From an uncultured Oscillospiraceae bacterium (GTDB lineage Bacteria; Bacillota; Clostridia; Oscillospirales; Ruminococcaceae): 5,121 nt of DNA. Position numbers and translations under genes: made by a program. The notes beneath the pieces were generated by a model, which was given only the letters and a program-made list of their open reading frames with translations, was not told where the DNA came from and made no database searches. The stretch is from NCBI GenBank assembly GCA_958403605.1, contig CATXYA010000172.1, forward strand, positions 1-5,121, read 5' to 3'. This document shows positions 1-5,121 of the stretch, one piece after another (position 1 is the first letter of the stretch; every line of letters begins with the position of its first letter).

Positions 1-5
1 TGGAC

Positions 6-45
6 GGCGCAACGCGCCGGACGGATGAGGGGGCGCCCGCGGGCC
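6..45 (-). repeat. GC-rich palindromic intergenic repeat, copy 1
   Basis: This copy contains the small hairpin GGCGC-AAC-GCGCC (6-18), four extra bases (19-22), and the 15-mer GGATGAGGGGGCGCC (23-37). The 15-mer is found exactly, as its reverse complement, at 5080-5094. Similarity continues for another 8 bases at 6 of 8 identity. The element begins about 10 bp beyond the stop codon of the NUDIX gene, so it is the 3' flank of the leftward operon. Strand is given by analogy with the second copy, taking the CCCTCATCC-reading direction as forward. It resembles dispersed REP-like elements, but copy number in the genome cannot be judged from this window. Confidence 0.7.
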
Positions 46-54
46 TGCCCTCCC

Positions 55-543
55 TTAAAACTCCCGCAATGCGGTAAATCGGGTTCCCTGCTCCTCGGTG
101 ACGCTGCCGTAAAGAAAGCCGGTCTCCCGGCCCCCGTTCAGGTAATGCGCCAGCACCGTTTTGGCGGTAAAAGGCATCTCCCGGTCCAATACTTCCGCCT
201 CGGGCACCCATTCCAGCGTGCCCTCGCTGCACTGGATGGGCAGGGCGGCGGTGTCCTTGAGCCGGGCAAAGAAATAATAGTTTTGCCGGACCTCCCCGTT
301 TTTCAGCCGCAGGGTCACATACCGCAGGCGGCAATCTTCGAGGTCCTTTTCGGCTAAGCCCACCTCTTCGCCGATCTCCCGCAGCATGCACGCGCGGGGG
401 TCGTTCAGCTCCGGCGCTTCAAAATGGCCGCCGATGCCGCACCAGGAGGGCGCCACCACCCGGGAACCGACCCGGTAGAGCAGCAGCCACTTCCCGTTTT
501 GGGTGAGATACAGGGACGTCATATTGCGCAGACGTGTGTTCAT
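55..543 (-). CDS. NUDIX hydrolase (MutT-like)
   Basis: The product is a 162-residue single-domain NUDIX protein. Family members cleave nucleoside diphosphates linked to another moiety, often oxidised or non-canonical nucleotides, using Mg2+ in the cytoplasm; the substrate here is not predictable. The NUDIX box spans residues 39-63: G39, E45, then R55-E56-I57-x-E59-E60-x-G62-L63. The catalytic metal-binding REx2EE core is intact. Between E45 and R55 there are nine residues rather than the canonical seven (LNDPRACML), so the box is two residues longer than the textbook 23. I recall this 'ELND..AC.LRE' form from clostridial relatives. The ATG start is supported by AGGAGG at 552-557, 8 nt upstream. 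The start codon overlaps the esterase stop (ATGA), indicating translational coupling as the last gene of the operon. Confidence 0.9.
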   Translation of the reverse strand: MNTRLRNMTSLYLTQNGKWLLLYRVGSRVVAPSWCGIGGHFEAPELNDPRACMLREIGEEVGLAEKDLEDCRLRYVTLRLKNGEVRQNYYFFARLKDTAALPIQCSEGTLEWVPEAEVLDREMPFTAKTVLAHYLNGGRETGFLYGSVTEEQGTRFTALREF

Positions 544-1265
544 GTTTCGGGCCTCCTATCGGTGATCGGATGCGGAAAAACGGCAGCGGACGGCTGCGCC
601 AGCAGCCAAAGGATGGCGCGGCCCAGGCGCTGGGGCACCTGGTGGCTGTGGCCGCCGGGCTCGCGGAAAAACTGGGTGGCAGCCGTGCGTGCCAGCAGCG
701 CGTGGGAGGCCGCGGTGGCCTCTTCCACCCGGCGCATCCAGGGGTGGCGGGTGTTTTTCTCCTTGCCGCCCACGCTCAAATAGACGGGTCCCGTGGGAGC
801 GCAGCCCCGCAGATAATCGAGCCAGCCGGGGTACCACAGCGAACCGGAGCAGCATCCGCAGCCGGAAAACCCGATCCCGCAGTGGTGGTACAGCGCCGCC
901 AGCCCGCCCAGAGAATAGCCCACGGCGAACACCCGGCCATCCAGCGGGAAGCGGGCAAAGAGCGCCGGCAGCAGCACCCCGGTCAAAAACGGCTGCCAGC
1001 GGGCCGCTCCACCGGCAAAGACGCGTCCCGTGGGGTCCACGGCGGGCCAGGGCGTGTAATCCCGGTCCCAATCTACGGGGCCGAACCCGGCCAGCAAGAA
1101 GGGCGGACAGCGCCCGTCCCGCAGCGCCGGAGCCAAAAAGGCCGCCAGCGGCGCCAGCAGCTCGTCCGGTTCCCCGGCGAACAGAAACACCAGGGGCCGG
1201 GGGCCGTCTCCGGCGCCAAAGGGCTGCGTCCATACCCGGCTGCCGTTCAGCTCAAAAGTGTCCAA
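540..1265 (-). CDS. Alpha/beta-hydrolase fold esterase
   Basis: This 241-residue protein most resembles the putative esterase (esterase D / enterochelin-esterase-like, PF00756 type) group of alpha/beta hydrolases. The nucleophile elbow is G116-Y117-S118-L119-G120-G121 after a hydrophobic strand, making S118 the likely nucleophile. The segment GGHSH (204-208), followed by a WLL-containing helix, supplies the probable catalytic histidine (H206). The acid may be E169 in the SVGGKEKNTRH segment. There is no signal peptide, so it is probably cytoplasmic. The substrate is unknown; carboxylesterase or thioesterase activity is inferred from the fold. Translation starts at TTG, chosen because AAAGGAGG (1275-1282) sits 9 nt upstream and no ATG or GTG fits better. 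It lies 24 nt after the Crp/Fnr gene and overlaps the NUDIX gene by 4 nt. A cysteine-rich stretch (C136, C138, C139) precedes SGSLWYP. Confidence 0.82.
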   Translation of the reverse strand: MDTFELNGSRVWTQPFGAGDGPRPLVFLFAGEPDELLAPLAAFLAPALRDGRCPPFLLAGFGPVDWDRDYTPWPAVDPTGRVFAGGAARWQPFLTGVLLPALFARFPLDGRVFAVGYSLGGLAALYHHCGIGFSGCGCCSGSLWYPGWLDYLRGCAPTGPVYLSVGGKEKNTRHPWMRRVEEATAASHALLARTAATQFFREPGGHSHQVPQRLGRAILWLLAQPSAAVFPHPITDRRPET

Positions 1266-1274
1266 AAGACCCTG

Positions 1275-1282
1275 CCTCCTTT
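1275..1282 (-). promoter_or_regulatory. Ribosome binding site fixing a TTG start
   Basis: On the minus strand this reads AAAGGAGG, a near-full Shine-Dalgarno sequence, 9 nt before the TTG at 1265-1263. It lies in the 24-nt gap between the Crp/Fnr stop and the esterase, and it decides the non-ATG start. Confidence 0.8.
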
Positions 1283-1289
1283 CGGCAGA

Positions 1290-1946
1290 TCAGCAAAGGG
1301 CGTACAGCGCCGCGCGGTCAACAAGGCGCACGCCGCCGCGGAACACCTCCACCCAGCCCCGCGCGGACAGCTGCTTCAGCGTGCGGGTCACCGCCTCGCG
1401 CGCGCTGCCGATCTGCTGGGCTAGATGCTCCTGCGTCAGATGCAGCGTGTCCGTGCCTTGGCGGGCAGCCTCGTCCAGCAAAAAGGCGGCGATGCGCTGT
1501 TCTAAGCTCAAAAACAGCAGCCGCTCCACCGCGCCGATGACATCGGAGAACAGCTCGGTGGCGGTGCGGTAAACATAGGCTTCCACGGCAGGGTTGTTTT
1601 TCAGCAGCGGCCCCAGGGCCGTGCTGGGCATTGTCAGCACCTCCGTGTCCTGCACGGCGTCGATCTCCACCTCAAAGGTAATGGCGGAGAGCACACACGA
1701 GGCCGTCAGCACGCACACCTCCTCCGCGCCCGTGCGGGCGATGGTGGCCAGACGGCCGTCCGCGGAGAGCAGCGACATGCGCAGCGCGCCCGTGCGCACA
1801 AAGAGGATGCCCAGGCAGGGTGATGCCGGCCCGCGCACCGTCTGCCCGGCGGCGAAGTGCTGGACGCGCAGCAGCGGCTTCACCCGCGCCTGTTCGTCCG
1901 CGGTCAAATGCTGCCAAAAGGGAAAGCAAACGCCCCGCTGTTCCAT
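1290..1946 (-). CDS. Crp/Fnr-family transcriptional regulator
   Basis: This 218-residue protein has the two-domain Crp/Fnr layout. An N-terminal cNMP-type beta-roll (about residues 20-115, with LFVRTGALRMSLLSADGRL) is followed by a dimerisation helix (about 120-152, ending in LSLEQRIAAFLLDEA). A C-terminal winged helix-turn-helix (about 168-214) contains LTQEHLAQQIGSAREAVTRTL, with R183-E184-x3-R188 in the recognition helix. The [4Fe-4S] cysteine set of classical FNR is not evident. C78 and C84 in VCVLTASCVL look like a conserved pair of a Firmicutes subfamily and could serve redox, haem or metal sensing; this is inference. The ATG at 1946 was chosen because AAGGAGG (1954-1960) lies 7 nt upstream. 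The open frame extends further, but into recQ. The SD is embedded in the last codons of recQ and the gap is 2 nt, so translation is probably coupled. Confidence 0.9.
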   Translation of the reverse strand: MEQRGVCFPFWQHLTADEQARVKPLLRVQHFAAGQTVRGPASPCLGILFVRTGALRMSLLSADGRLATIARTGAEEVCVLTASCVLSAITFEVEIDAVQDTEVLTMPSTALGPLLKNNPAVEAYVYRTATELFSDVIGAVERLLFLSLEQRIAAFLLDEAARQGTDTLHLTQEHLAQQIGSAREAVTRTLKQLSARGWVEVFRGGVRLVDRAALYALC

Positions 1947-1948
1947 GT

Positions 1949-3460
1949 TCAATCCTCCTTGCCGTGCTCGCTGCGCAGCAGCGCCAAAAACTCGGCGCCG
2001 TAGCGCTCGAATTTCACCTGGCCCACGCCGGACACCGCCAAAAACGCTTGCTCGTCCTGCGGGGCCTTGGCGCACATGTCGCGCAGCGTGGCGTCGGAAA
2101 ACACCACAAAGGCGGGCACCCCGGCGCGCTTGGCAAGCTCCAGACGCAGGGCCTTCAATTTGTCCAGCAGCGCGCGGTCCAGCTCCGCCTCGCTGGCGGC
2201 GGCTTGTTTGCGCGCGGCTTTCGCCAGCACGGCGGCCACCCCGGCCTTTTGCAGCCCCGGCTGGCAGATAGAGCAGTTGCCGCACTCCCGGGGCGGATGT
2301 TCGCCGAAATAGCGCAGCAGCTCGCCCCGCAGGCAGTATTTCGAGTGGCAGTAAAACGTCATTTGACGCAGGCGGTCCCGCTGGAGGGCCAGCTGCGCTT
2401 CATCGGCGGCGCCGTCGCCGTGGGTGAGCAAAAATTCGCCCAGGCGCACGTCGCCGGGCGCGTACAGCAAAATGCAGTCGGCGGGCTGGCCGTCGCGCCC
2501 CGCGCGCCCGGCCTCCTGGTAATAGCTCTCGATGTCCAGCGGCATGTTGTAGTGGATGACGAAATTGACGTTGGATTTGTCGATGCCCATGCCGAAGGCA
2601 TTGGTGGCCACCATCACGTGCACGCGGTCATAGAGGAAATCCTCCTGGCTGCGGCTGCGCTCCTCCGCCGAGAGGCCCGCGTGGTAGCGCGCGGCGGCAA
2701 ACCCCTGGGCGCACAGGCTCGCGTACACCTCATCCACGCTTTTGCGGGTGGAGCAGTAGACGATGCCGAAGGCGTCGGGATGGGTATCCAGATAATGGCG
2801 CAGGGCCACGGGCTTTTCCTTGACGGCGATGCGCTGTACCTCGAAATAAAGGTTGGGCCGGTCGAAGCCGGTGGTCAGCTCCAAGGGCTGGCGCAGCTGC
2901 AGCAGGCCGCGGATATCGTCGCGCACGCGGGCCGTGGCGGTGGCGGTGAACGCCCCCAGCGGCGGCCGCTGGGGCAGCAGGGAGACAAATTCCGCAATGC
3001 GCGTGTAGCTGGGGCGGAAGTCCTGCCCCCACTGGGAGACACAGTGCGCCTCGTCCACACAGATGAGCGACAAGGGCGCCGACAGCGCGAAATTGAGAAA
3101 GCTCGGCGTCATCAAACGCTCGGGCGCCACGTAGATGATCTTGTAAACGCCCGCCGCCGCGTTGGCCAAGGCCCGGCGGCACTGGGCCTCGGAGAGCGAG
3201 CTGTTGAGGTAAGCCGCGCGCACGCCCGCCTGGCACAGCGCCTGCACCTGGTCGTTCATCAGCGAGATCAGCGGCGAAATGACGATGGCGACGCCCTCCC
3301 GCAGCAGCGCGGGCACCTGGTAGCACAGCGATTTGCCCGCGCCGGTGGGCATGACGGCCAGCACGTCGCCGCCCGCCACCAATTGGTCGATGATGTCCTC
3401 CTGGCCGGGGCGGAAGGAATCGTAGCCGAAGACGTTCTTCAGCAGGGCATGTTTTTCCAT
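1949..3460 (-). CDS. recQ: RecQ-family ATP-dependent DNA helicase, short form
   Basis: This 503-residue superfamily 2, 3'-5' DNA helicase acts in recombination and replication-fork repair. All RecQ helicase motifs are visible: motif 0 FRPGQ (16-20), Walker A TGAGKS (39-44), SPLISLMNDQV (62-72), DEAH (136-139), the RecQ aromatic loop SQWGQDFRP (142-150), TATAT (172-176), VYCSTRK (234-240), ATNAFGMGIDK (285-295) and QEAGRAGRDG (315-324). Zinc-binding cysteines C376, C393, C396 and C399 follow. An HRDC domain occupies about 428-498. Only about 25 residues separate the zinc module from HRDC, so the winged-helix part of RQC (about 100 residues in E. coli RecQ, 609 aa) is absent. The ATG start has AAAGGAG (3467-3473) 6 nt upstream; a GTG 13 codons earlier would run through the promoter. 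It is the first gene of the leftward operon. Confidence 0.95.
   Translation of the reverse strand: MEKHALLKNVFGYDSFRPGQEDIIDQLVAGGDVLAVMPTGAGKSLCYQVPALLREGVAIVISPLISLMNDQVQALCQAGVRAAYLNSSLSEAQCRRALANAAAGVYKIIYVAPERLMTPSFLNFALSAPLSLICVDEAHCVSQWGQDFRPSYTRIAEFVSLLPQRPPLGAFTATATARVRDDIRGLLQLRQPLELTTGFDRPNLYFEVQRIAVKEKPVALRHYLDTHPDAFGIVYCSTRKSVDEVYASLCAQGFAAARYHAGLSAEERSRSQEDFLYDRVHVMVATNAFGMGIDKSNVNFVIHYNMPLDIESYYQEAGRAGRDGQPADCILLYAPGDVRLGEFLLTHGDGAADEAQLALQRDRLRQMTFYCHSKYCLRGELLRYFGEHPPRECGNCSICQPGLQKAGVAAVLAKAARKQAAASEAELDRALLDKLKALRLELAKRAGVPAFVVFSDATLRDMCAKAPQDEQAFLAVSGVGQVKFERYGAEFLALLRSEHGKED
1954..1960 (-). promoter_or_regulatory. Ribosome binding site inside the recQ 3' end
   Basis: On the minus strand AAGGAGG overlaps the final codons (Lys-Glu) of the RecQ-like gene and lies 7 nt before the ATG of the Crp/Fnr gene. 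It decides the start at 1946 over longer in-frame alternatives, and it suggests reinitiation by ribosomes finishing recQ. Confidence 0.8.
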
Positions 3461-3489
3461 GGAAAGCTCCTTTCGGATGGTTCCCGTCC

Positions 3490-3498
3490 AGTATAGCA
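3490..3498 (-). promoter_or_regulatory. Extended -10 promoter of the recQ operon
   Basis: The minus strand reads TGCTATACT, a TGn-extended -10 hexamer. The -35 region about 17 nt upstream is poor (TTTCCC, minus strand of 3513-3518), as is common with extended -10 promoters. Transcription would begin near 3483, leaving a leader of about 23 nt that just contains the recQ ribosome binding site. No LexA-like GAAC-N4-GTTC site is visible, so SOS control is not supported. Confidence 0.6.
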
Positions 3499-3522
3499 CA
3501 GCGCGGCAAAAAGGGAAACGCG

Positions 3523-3551
3523 TTGACAGGGAAAAAAGTTCAAGGTATACT
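3523..3551 (+). promoter_or_regulatory. Consensus sigma-A promoter of the ZIP-tetR operon
   Basis: A perfect -35 hexamer TTGACA (3523-3528) and a TATACT -10 hexamer (3546-3551) are separated by exactly 17 nt in an AT-rich, otherwise gene-free spacer. Transcription would begin near 3558 and give a leader of about 65 nt. A promoter this close to consensus should be strong unless repressed, fitting a role for the downstream TetR protein or another metal regulator. I could not identify a convincing Zur, MntR or DtxR-type operator. Confidence 0.88.
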
Positions 3552-3561
3552 AAATAAGTAG

Positions 3562-3599
3562 ATTCTGCGCGAAGGGCGTCGGCGCCTGCCGCGCGGAGT
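3562..3599 (+). promoter_or_regulatory. Hairpin in the 5' leader of the ZIP transporter mRNA
   Basis: ATTCTGCGCG (3562-3571) pairs with CGCGCGGAGT (3590-3599), giving 10 bp including two G-U pairs. Inside the loop, GGCG (3575-3578) pairs with CGCC (3583-3586) around a TCGG tetraloop. The structure sits just after the predicted transcription start and ends about 10 nt before the AGAGG ribosome binding site. No T-run follows immediately, so it is not a classical terminator. It does not show the conserved core of the Mn2+ (yybP-ykoY) riboswitch. It could be an mRNA-stabilising 5' structure, a protein-binding site or chance pairing in GC-rich sequence. Confidence 0.45.
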
Positions 3600-3623
3600 A
3601 GAAACAGAAAAGAGGTTTTTTAG

Positions 3624-4409
3624 ATGCATCCTATTTTATGGGCGGCCGGAGGCACCGGCTTTACCTTTTTGATGACGACCTTGGGCGCGGCGATGGTGTT
3701 CTTCTTCCGCAAGTCTGTCAGCGCCAACATCCAGCGCATTTTCCTGGGCTTTGCGGCGGGTGTGATGGTGGCGGCCTCCGTGTGGAGCCTGCTCATCCCG
3801 GCCATTGAGCAGGCGGAGGCCGCGGGCACGCCCGGCTGGCTGCCGGCGGCGGGCGGCTTTGTGCTGGGCATCCTGTTCCTGCTGGGGCTGGACCAGGCCT
3901 TGCCGCACCTGCACCCCGGCGCCGCCGAGCCGGAGGGCCCGGCGTCCTCCTGGAAGCGCACCACCATGCTGGTGCTGGCCGTCACCCTGCACAACATCCC
4001 CGAGGGCATGGCGGTGGGCCTGGCCTTTGCCCTGGCGGCGCAGCACGACGGCGCGGGCTTTACCGCGGCGCTGGCGCTGGCCATCGGCATCGGCATCCAG
4101 AATTTCCCCGAGGGCGCGGCCATCAGCCTGCCGCTGCGGCAGGAGGGCCTCTCCACCGGGCGCAGCTTCCTTTACGGCAGCCTTTCCGGCATCGTGGAGC
4201 CGATCTTCGGTATTTTGGTGGTATTGGCGGCGGGCGGCATCGAGCCGCTCATGCCCTGGCTGCTCAGCTTTGCGGCGGGCGCCATGATGTACGTGGTGGT
4301 GGAAGAGCTGATCCCCGAGGCGCATTTGGGCGAGCATTCCAATATCGGCACCCTGGGTGTGATGGGCGGGTTTCTCGTGATGATGATCCTGGACGTGGCC
4401 CTGGGCTGA
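3624..4409 (+). CDS. ZIP-family divalent metal transporter (GufA/ZupT-like)
   Basis: This 261-residue integral membrane protein brings divalent metals (Zn2+, and possibly Mn2+ or Fe2+) into the cytoplasm. Eight hydrophobic segments fit the ZIP fold: about 8-28, 39-61, 74-93, 113-137, 145-170, 181-204, 207-229 and 241-260. The signature metal-site motifs are intact: H123-N124-I-P126-E127-G in TM4, Q159-N160-F-P162-E163-G in TM5, and E192-P in TM6. These match the positions lining the binuclear centre of Bordetella BbZIP, with Asn at position 160 where BbZIP has Asp. The TM3-TM4 loop carries H95-L-H97, a short version of the histidine-rich regulatory loop. Metal specificity cannot be read with confidence. 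The ATG start follows AAAGAGG (3609-3615) by 8 nt. It is the first gene after a consensus promoter and leads into the TetR gene 28 nt downstream. Confidence 0.93.
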   Translation: MHPILWAAGGTGFTFLMTTLGAAMVFFFRKSVSANIQRIFLGFAAGVMVAASVWSLLIPAIEQAEAAGTPGWLPAAGGFVLGILFLLGLDQALPHLHPGAAEPEGPASSWKRTTMLVLAVTLHNIPEGMAVGLAFALAAQHDGAGFTAALALAIGIGIQNFPEGAAISLPLRQEGLSTGRSFLYGSLSGIVEPIFGILVVLAAGGIEPLMPWLLSFAAGAMMYVVVEELIPEAHLGEHSNIGTLGVMGGFLVMMILDVALG

Positions 4410-4415
4410 GCCCAG
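4401..4415 (+). repeat. Inverted repeat across the ZIP stop codon
   Basis: CTGGGC-TGA-GCCCAG is a perfect 6-bp inverted repeat whose 3-nt loop is the TGA stop codon itself. It lies 5 nt before the AAAGGAG (4421-4427) of the TetR gene. Without a following T-run it is not a terminator. It might tune mRNA stability or reinitiation between the two cistrons, or be fortuitous. Confidence 0.5.
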
Positions 4416-4437
4416 CGGATAAAGGAGAACGAAGACC

Positions 4438-5019
4438 ATGGAAGCGAACCGCACCAAACAGGCTTTGGCGGACTCCCTGTGCCGTTTGATGGAGCAGCAG
4501 CCCCTGTCGAAGATCAGCATCGCGGATATCTGCGCGGGCTGCGGCATGCACCGCAAAAGCTTTTACTACCATTTCCAGGATAAATATGAGCTGGTCAGCT
4601 GGATCTATGACACCGGCTTTCGCGTGGCGTTTGAGCGGCAGTCGCAGGGGAAAGGCCCTTGGGAGCTGCTGGGCGAGGCGTTCAGCTACTTTTATGAAAA
4701 CCGCACCTTTTACCGCGGCGCGCTGGCTGAAAAAGGGCAGAACTCCTTTTACGAATATTTTGGCGAGACGGCGGGCCCCTTTATTGCCCAGCGCTTGCTG
4801 TCCGTGCTGCCCGACGGCGGGGACCGCCCGTTCTATGTCCGCTTGTTCACCAACGCCATCCGCAACGCTTTGGTGGACTGGCTGGAGGCAGGCACCACGG
4901 TGCCGCCGGAAAAGCTGGTGACGCTGGTGCGCAGCGCCTGCTGCGGTGTGGCGGAGTATTTGGCCCAAAGCGGGGAATTGCAAAAGGGAGATACCTTGAT
5001 GGCCTGCGAAACAAAATAG
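4438..5019 (+). CDS. TetR/AcrR-family transcriptional regulator (DhaS-like)
   Basis: This 193-residue one-component DNA-binding protein has a TetR_N domain at about residues 6-55. Its helix-turn-helix ends in the typical SIADICAGCGMHRKSFYYHF segment (27-46), followed by the conserved KYEL linker. The C-terminal half contains YENRTFYRGAL (86-96) followed by GQNSFYEYF (100-108), a pattern I associate with the DhaS-like / PF14278-type C-terminal domain common in Firmicutes. The ligand is unknown. C32 and C35 flank the turn of the HTH, and C168-C169 form a vicinal pair; a metal or thiol response is possible but speculative. The ATG start is supported by AAAGGAG (4421-4427), 10 nt upstream. Being co-transcribed with the ZIP gene, it may autoregulate the operon, though DhaS-type regulators need not control their neighbours. 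Confidence 0.9.
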   Translation: MEANRTKQALADSLCRLMEQQPLSKISIADICAGCGMHRKSFYYHFQDKYELVSWIYDTGFRVAFERQSQGKGPWELLGEAFSYFYENRTFYRGALAEKGQNSFYEYFGETAGPFIAQRLLSVLPDGGDRPFYVRLFTNAIRNALVDWLEAGTTVPPEKLVTLVRSACCGVAEYLAQSGELQKGDTLMACETK

Positions 5020-5021
5020 CG

Positions 5022-5055
5022 CAAAAAGGGCGCGTTACAAAATGCGCCCTTTTTG
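5022..5055 (+). terminator. Intrinsic terminator of the ZIP-tetR operon
   Basis: CAAAAAGGGCGC (5022-5033) and GCGCCCTTTTTG (5044-5055) form a perfect 12-bp stem around the 10-nt loop at 5034-5043, beginning 2 nt after the TetR stop. The T-run and the matching A-run lie in the stem, so the core is a GC-rich stem with a U-tract on either strand. The terminator can therefore work bidirectionally and would also stop a convergent gene beyond the window. Confidence 0.92.
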
Positions 5056-5071
5056 TGTATCGGAACGGAAA

Positions 5072-5107
5072 GGTCCGCAGGCGCCCCCTCATCCGGCGCT
5101 TTGCGCC
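5072..5107 (+). repeat. GC-rich palindromic intergenic repeat, copy 2
   Basis: The copy contains GGCGCCCCCTCATCC (5080-5094), an exact reverse complement of 23-37, then the hairpin GGCGC-TTT-GCGCC (5095-5107). The flank at 5072-5079 matches copy 1 at 6 of 8 positions, and copy 1 carries four extra bases in the middle. It lies about 17 nt past the terminator of the rightward operon. The pyrimidine-rich ACCTTCCCCC that follows (5108-5117) could be the start of a longer palindrome continuing beyond the window edge. No coding capacity is evident. Confidence 0.7.
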
Positions 5108-5121
5108 ACCTTCCCCCACCG

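Noticed and set aside
534..1424. 296-codon plus-strand open frame opposite the esterase
   Set aside because: It shows the same GC-skew artefact; the opposite strand has a clear GYSLGG hydrolase with a ribosome binding site and operon spacing.
1947..2285. N-terminal extension of the Crp/Fnr reading frame into recQ
   Set aside because: The extra residues are Arg/Gly/Ala-rich shadow of recQ, and the ATG at 1946 has an ideal Shine-Dalgarno sequence and gives a normal 218-residue protein.
1820..3496. 558-codon plus-strand open frame opposite recQ
   Set aside because: It is antisense to a gene carrying every RecQ motif. Its composition is the low-complexity Ala/Gly/Arg/Gln pattern expected from GC-biased third positions read backwards, and no recognisable domain is seen.
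3461..3499. GTG start 13 codons upstream for the RecQ gene
   Set aside because: It would start inside the likely -10 element at 3490-3498 and has no ribosome binding site, whereas the ATG at 3460 does.
3461..3623. LexA (SOS), Zur, MntR or Crp/Fnr operator in the divergent spacer
   Set aside because: I looked for GAAC-N4-GTTC, TTGAT-N4-ATCAA, TGTGA-N6-TCACA and AT-rich metal-regulator palindromes and found none convincing.
1..5121. The end repeats as terminal inverted repeats of one transposon carrying all six genes
   Set aside because: There is no transposase or integrase, the genes are housekeeping-like and arranged in two divergent operons, and the copies sit at ordinary operon 3' ends. 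Target-site duplications cannot be assessed from the window.
1..5121. CRISPR array, tRNA, rRNA or phage/defence genes
   Set aside because: No regularly spaced repeats, no tRNA-like cloverleaf sequence and no defence or phage protein motifs were seen.

Overview
The window looks like ordinary chromosome from a GC-rich, low-complexity-free Gram-positive bacterium. I infer a gut-type Clostridia member (Oscillospiraceae/Oscillospirales-like). The reasons are strong AGGAGG-type ribosome binding sites, a near-perfect sigma-A promoter in an AT-rich spacer, GC-rich third codon positions, and the protein types: a Crp/Fnr regulator with a CVLTASC motif, a TetR regulator of the DhaS-like kind, and a NUDIX protein with an 'ELNDPRAC' box. 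The species assignment is inference only.

Two transcription units diverge from a 163-bp spacer (3461-3623). The leftward unit, on the minus strand, is recQ-like helicase (3460-1949), Crp/Fnr-family regulator (1946-1290), alpha/beta-fold esterase (1265-540, TTG start) and NUDIX hydrolase (543-55). Gaps are 2 nt and 24 nt, then a 4-nt ATGA overlap, so it is very probably one operon. The rightward unit, on the plus strand, is a ZIP-family metal transporter (3624-4409) and a TetR-family regulator (4438-5019), ending in a clear intrinsic terminator (5022-5055). The spacer holds an extended -10 promoter for recQ and a TTGACA-17-TATACT promoter for the transporter. The transporter leader contains a sizeable predicted hairpin.

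The rightward pair plausibly forms a metal-uptake unit with its own regulator. The leftward operon combines DNA repair (a RecQ lacking the winged-helix part of the RQC region), a possible redox or small-molecule sensor, a hydrolase and a nucleotide-type pyrophosphohydrolase. That hints at a stress or nucleotide-housekeeping role, but the genes may simply be co-transcribed.

The most notable non-coding signal is a GC-rich palindromic element present once at each end of the window (about 6-45 and 5072-5107). The copies are inverted relative to each other, so each lies downstream of the last gene of its own operon in the same orientation relative to transcription. I see no transposase, CRISPR array, tRNA, rRNA or defence system, and no gene-free stretch longer than 300 bases.
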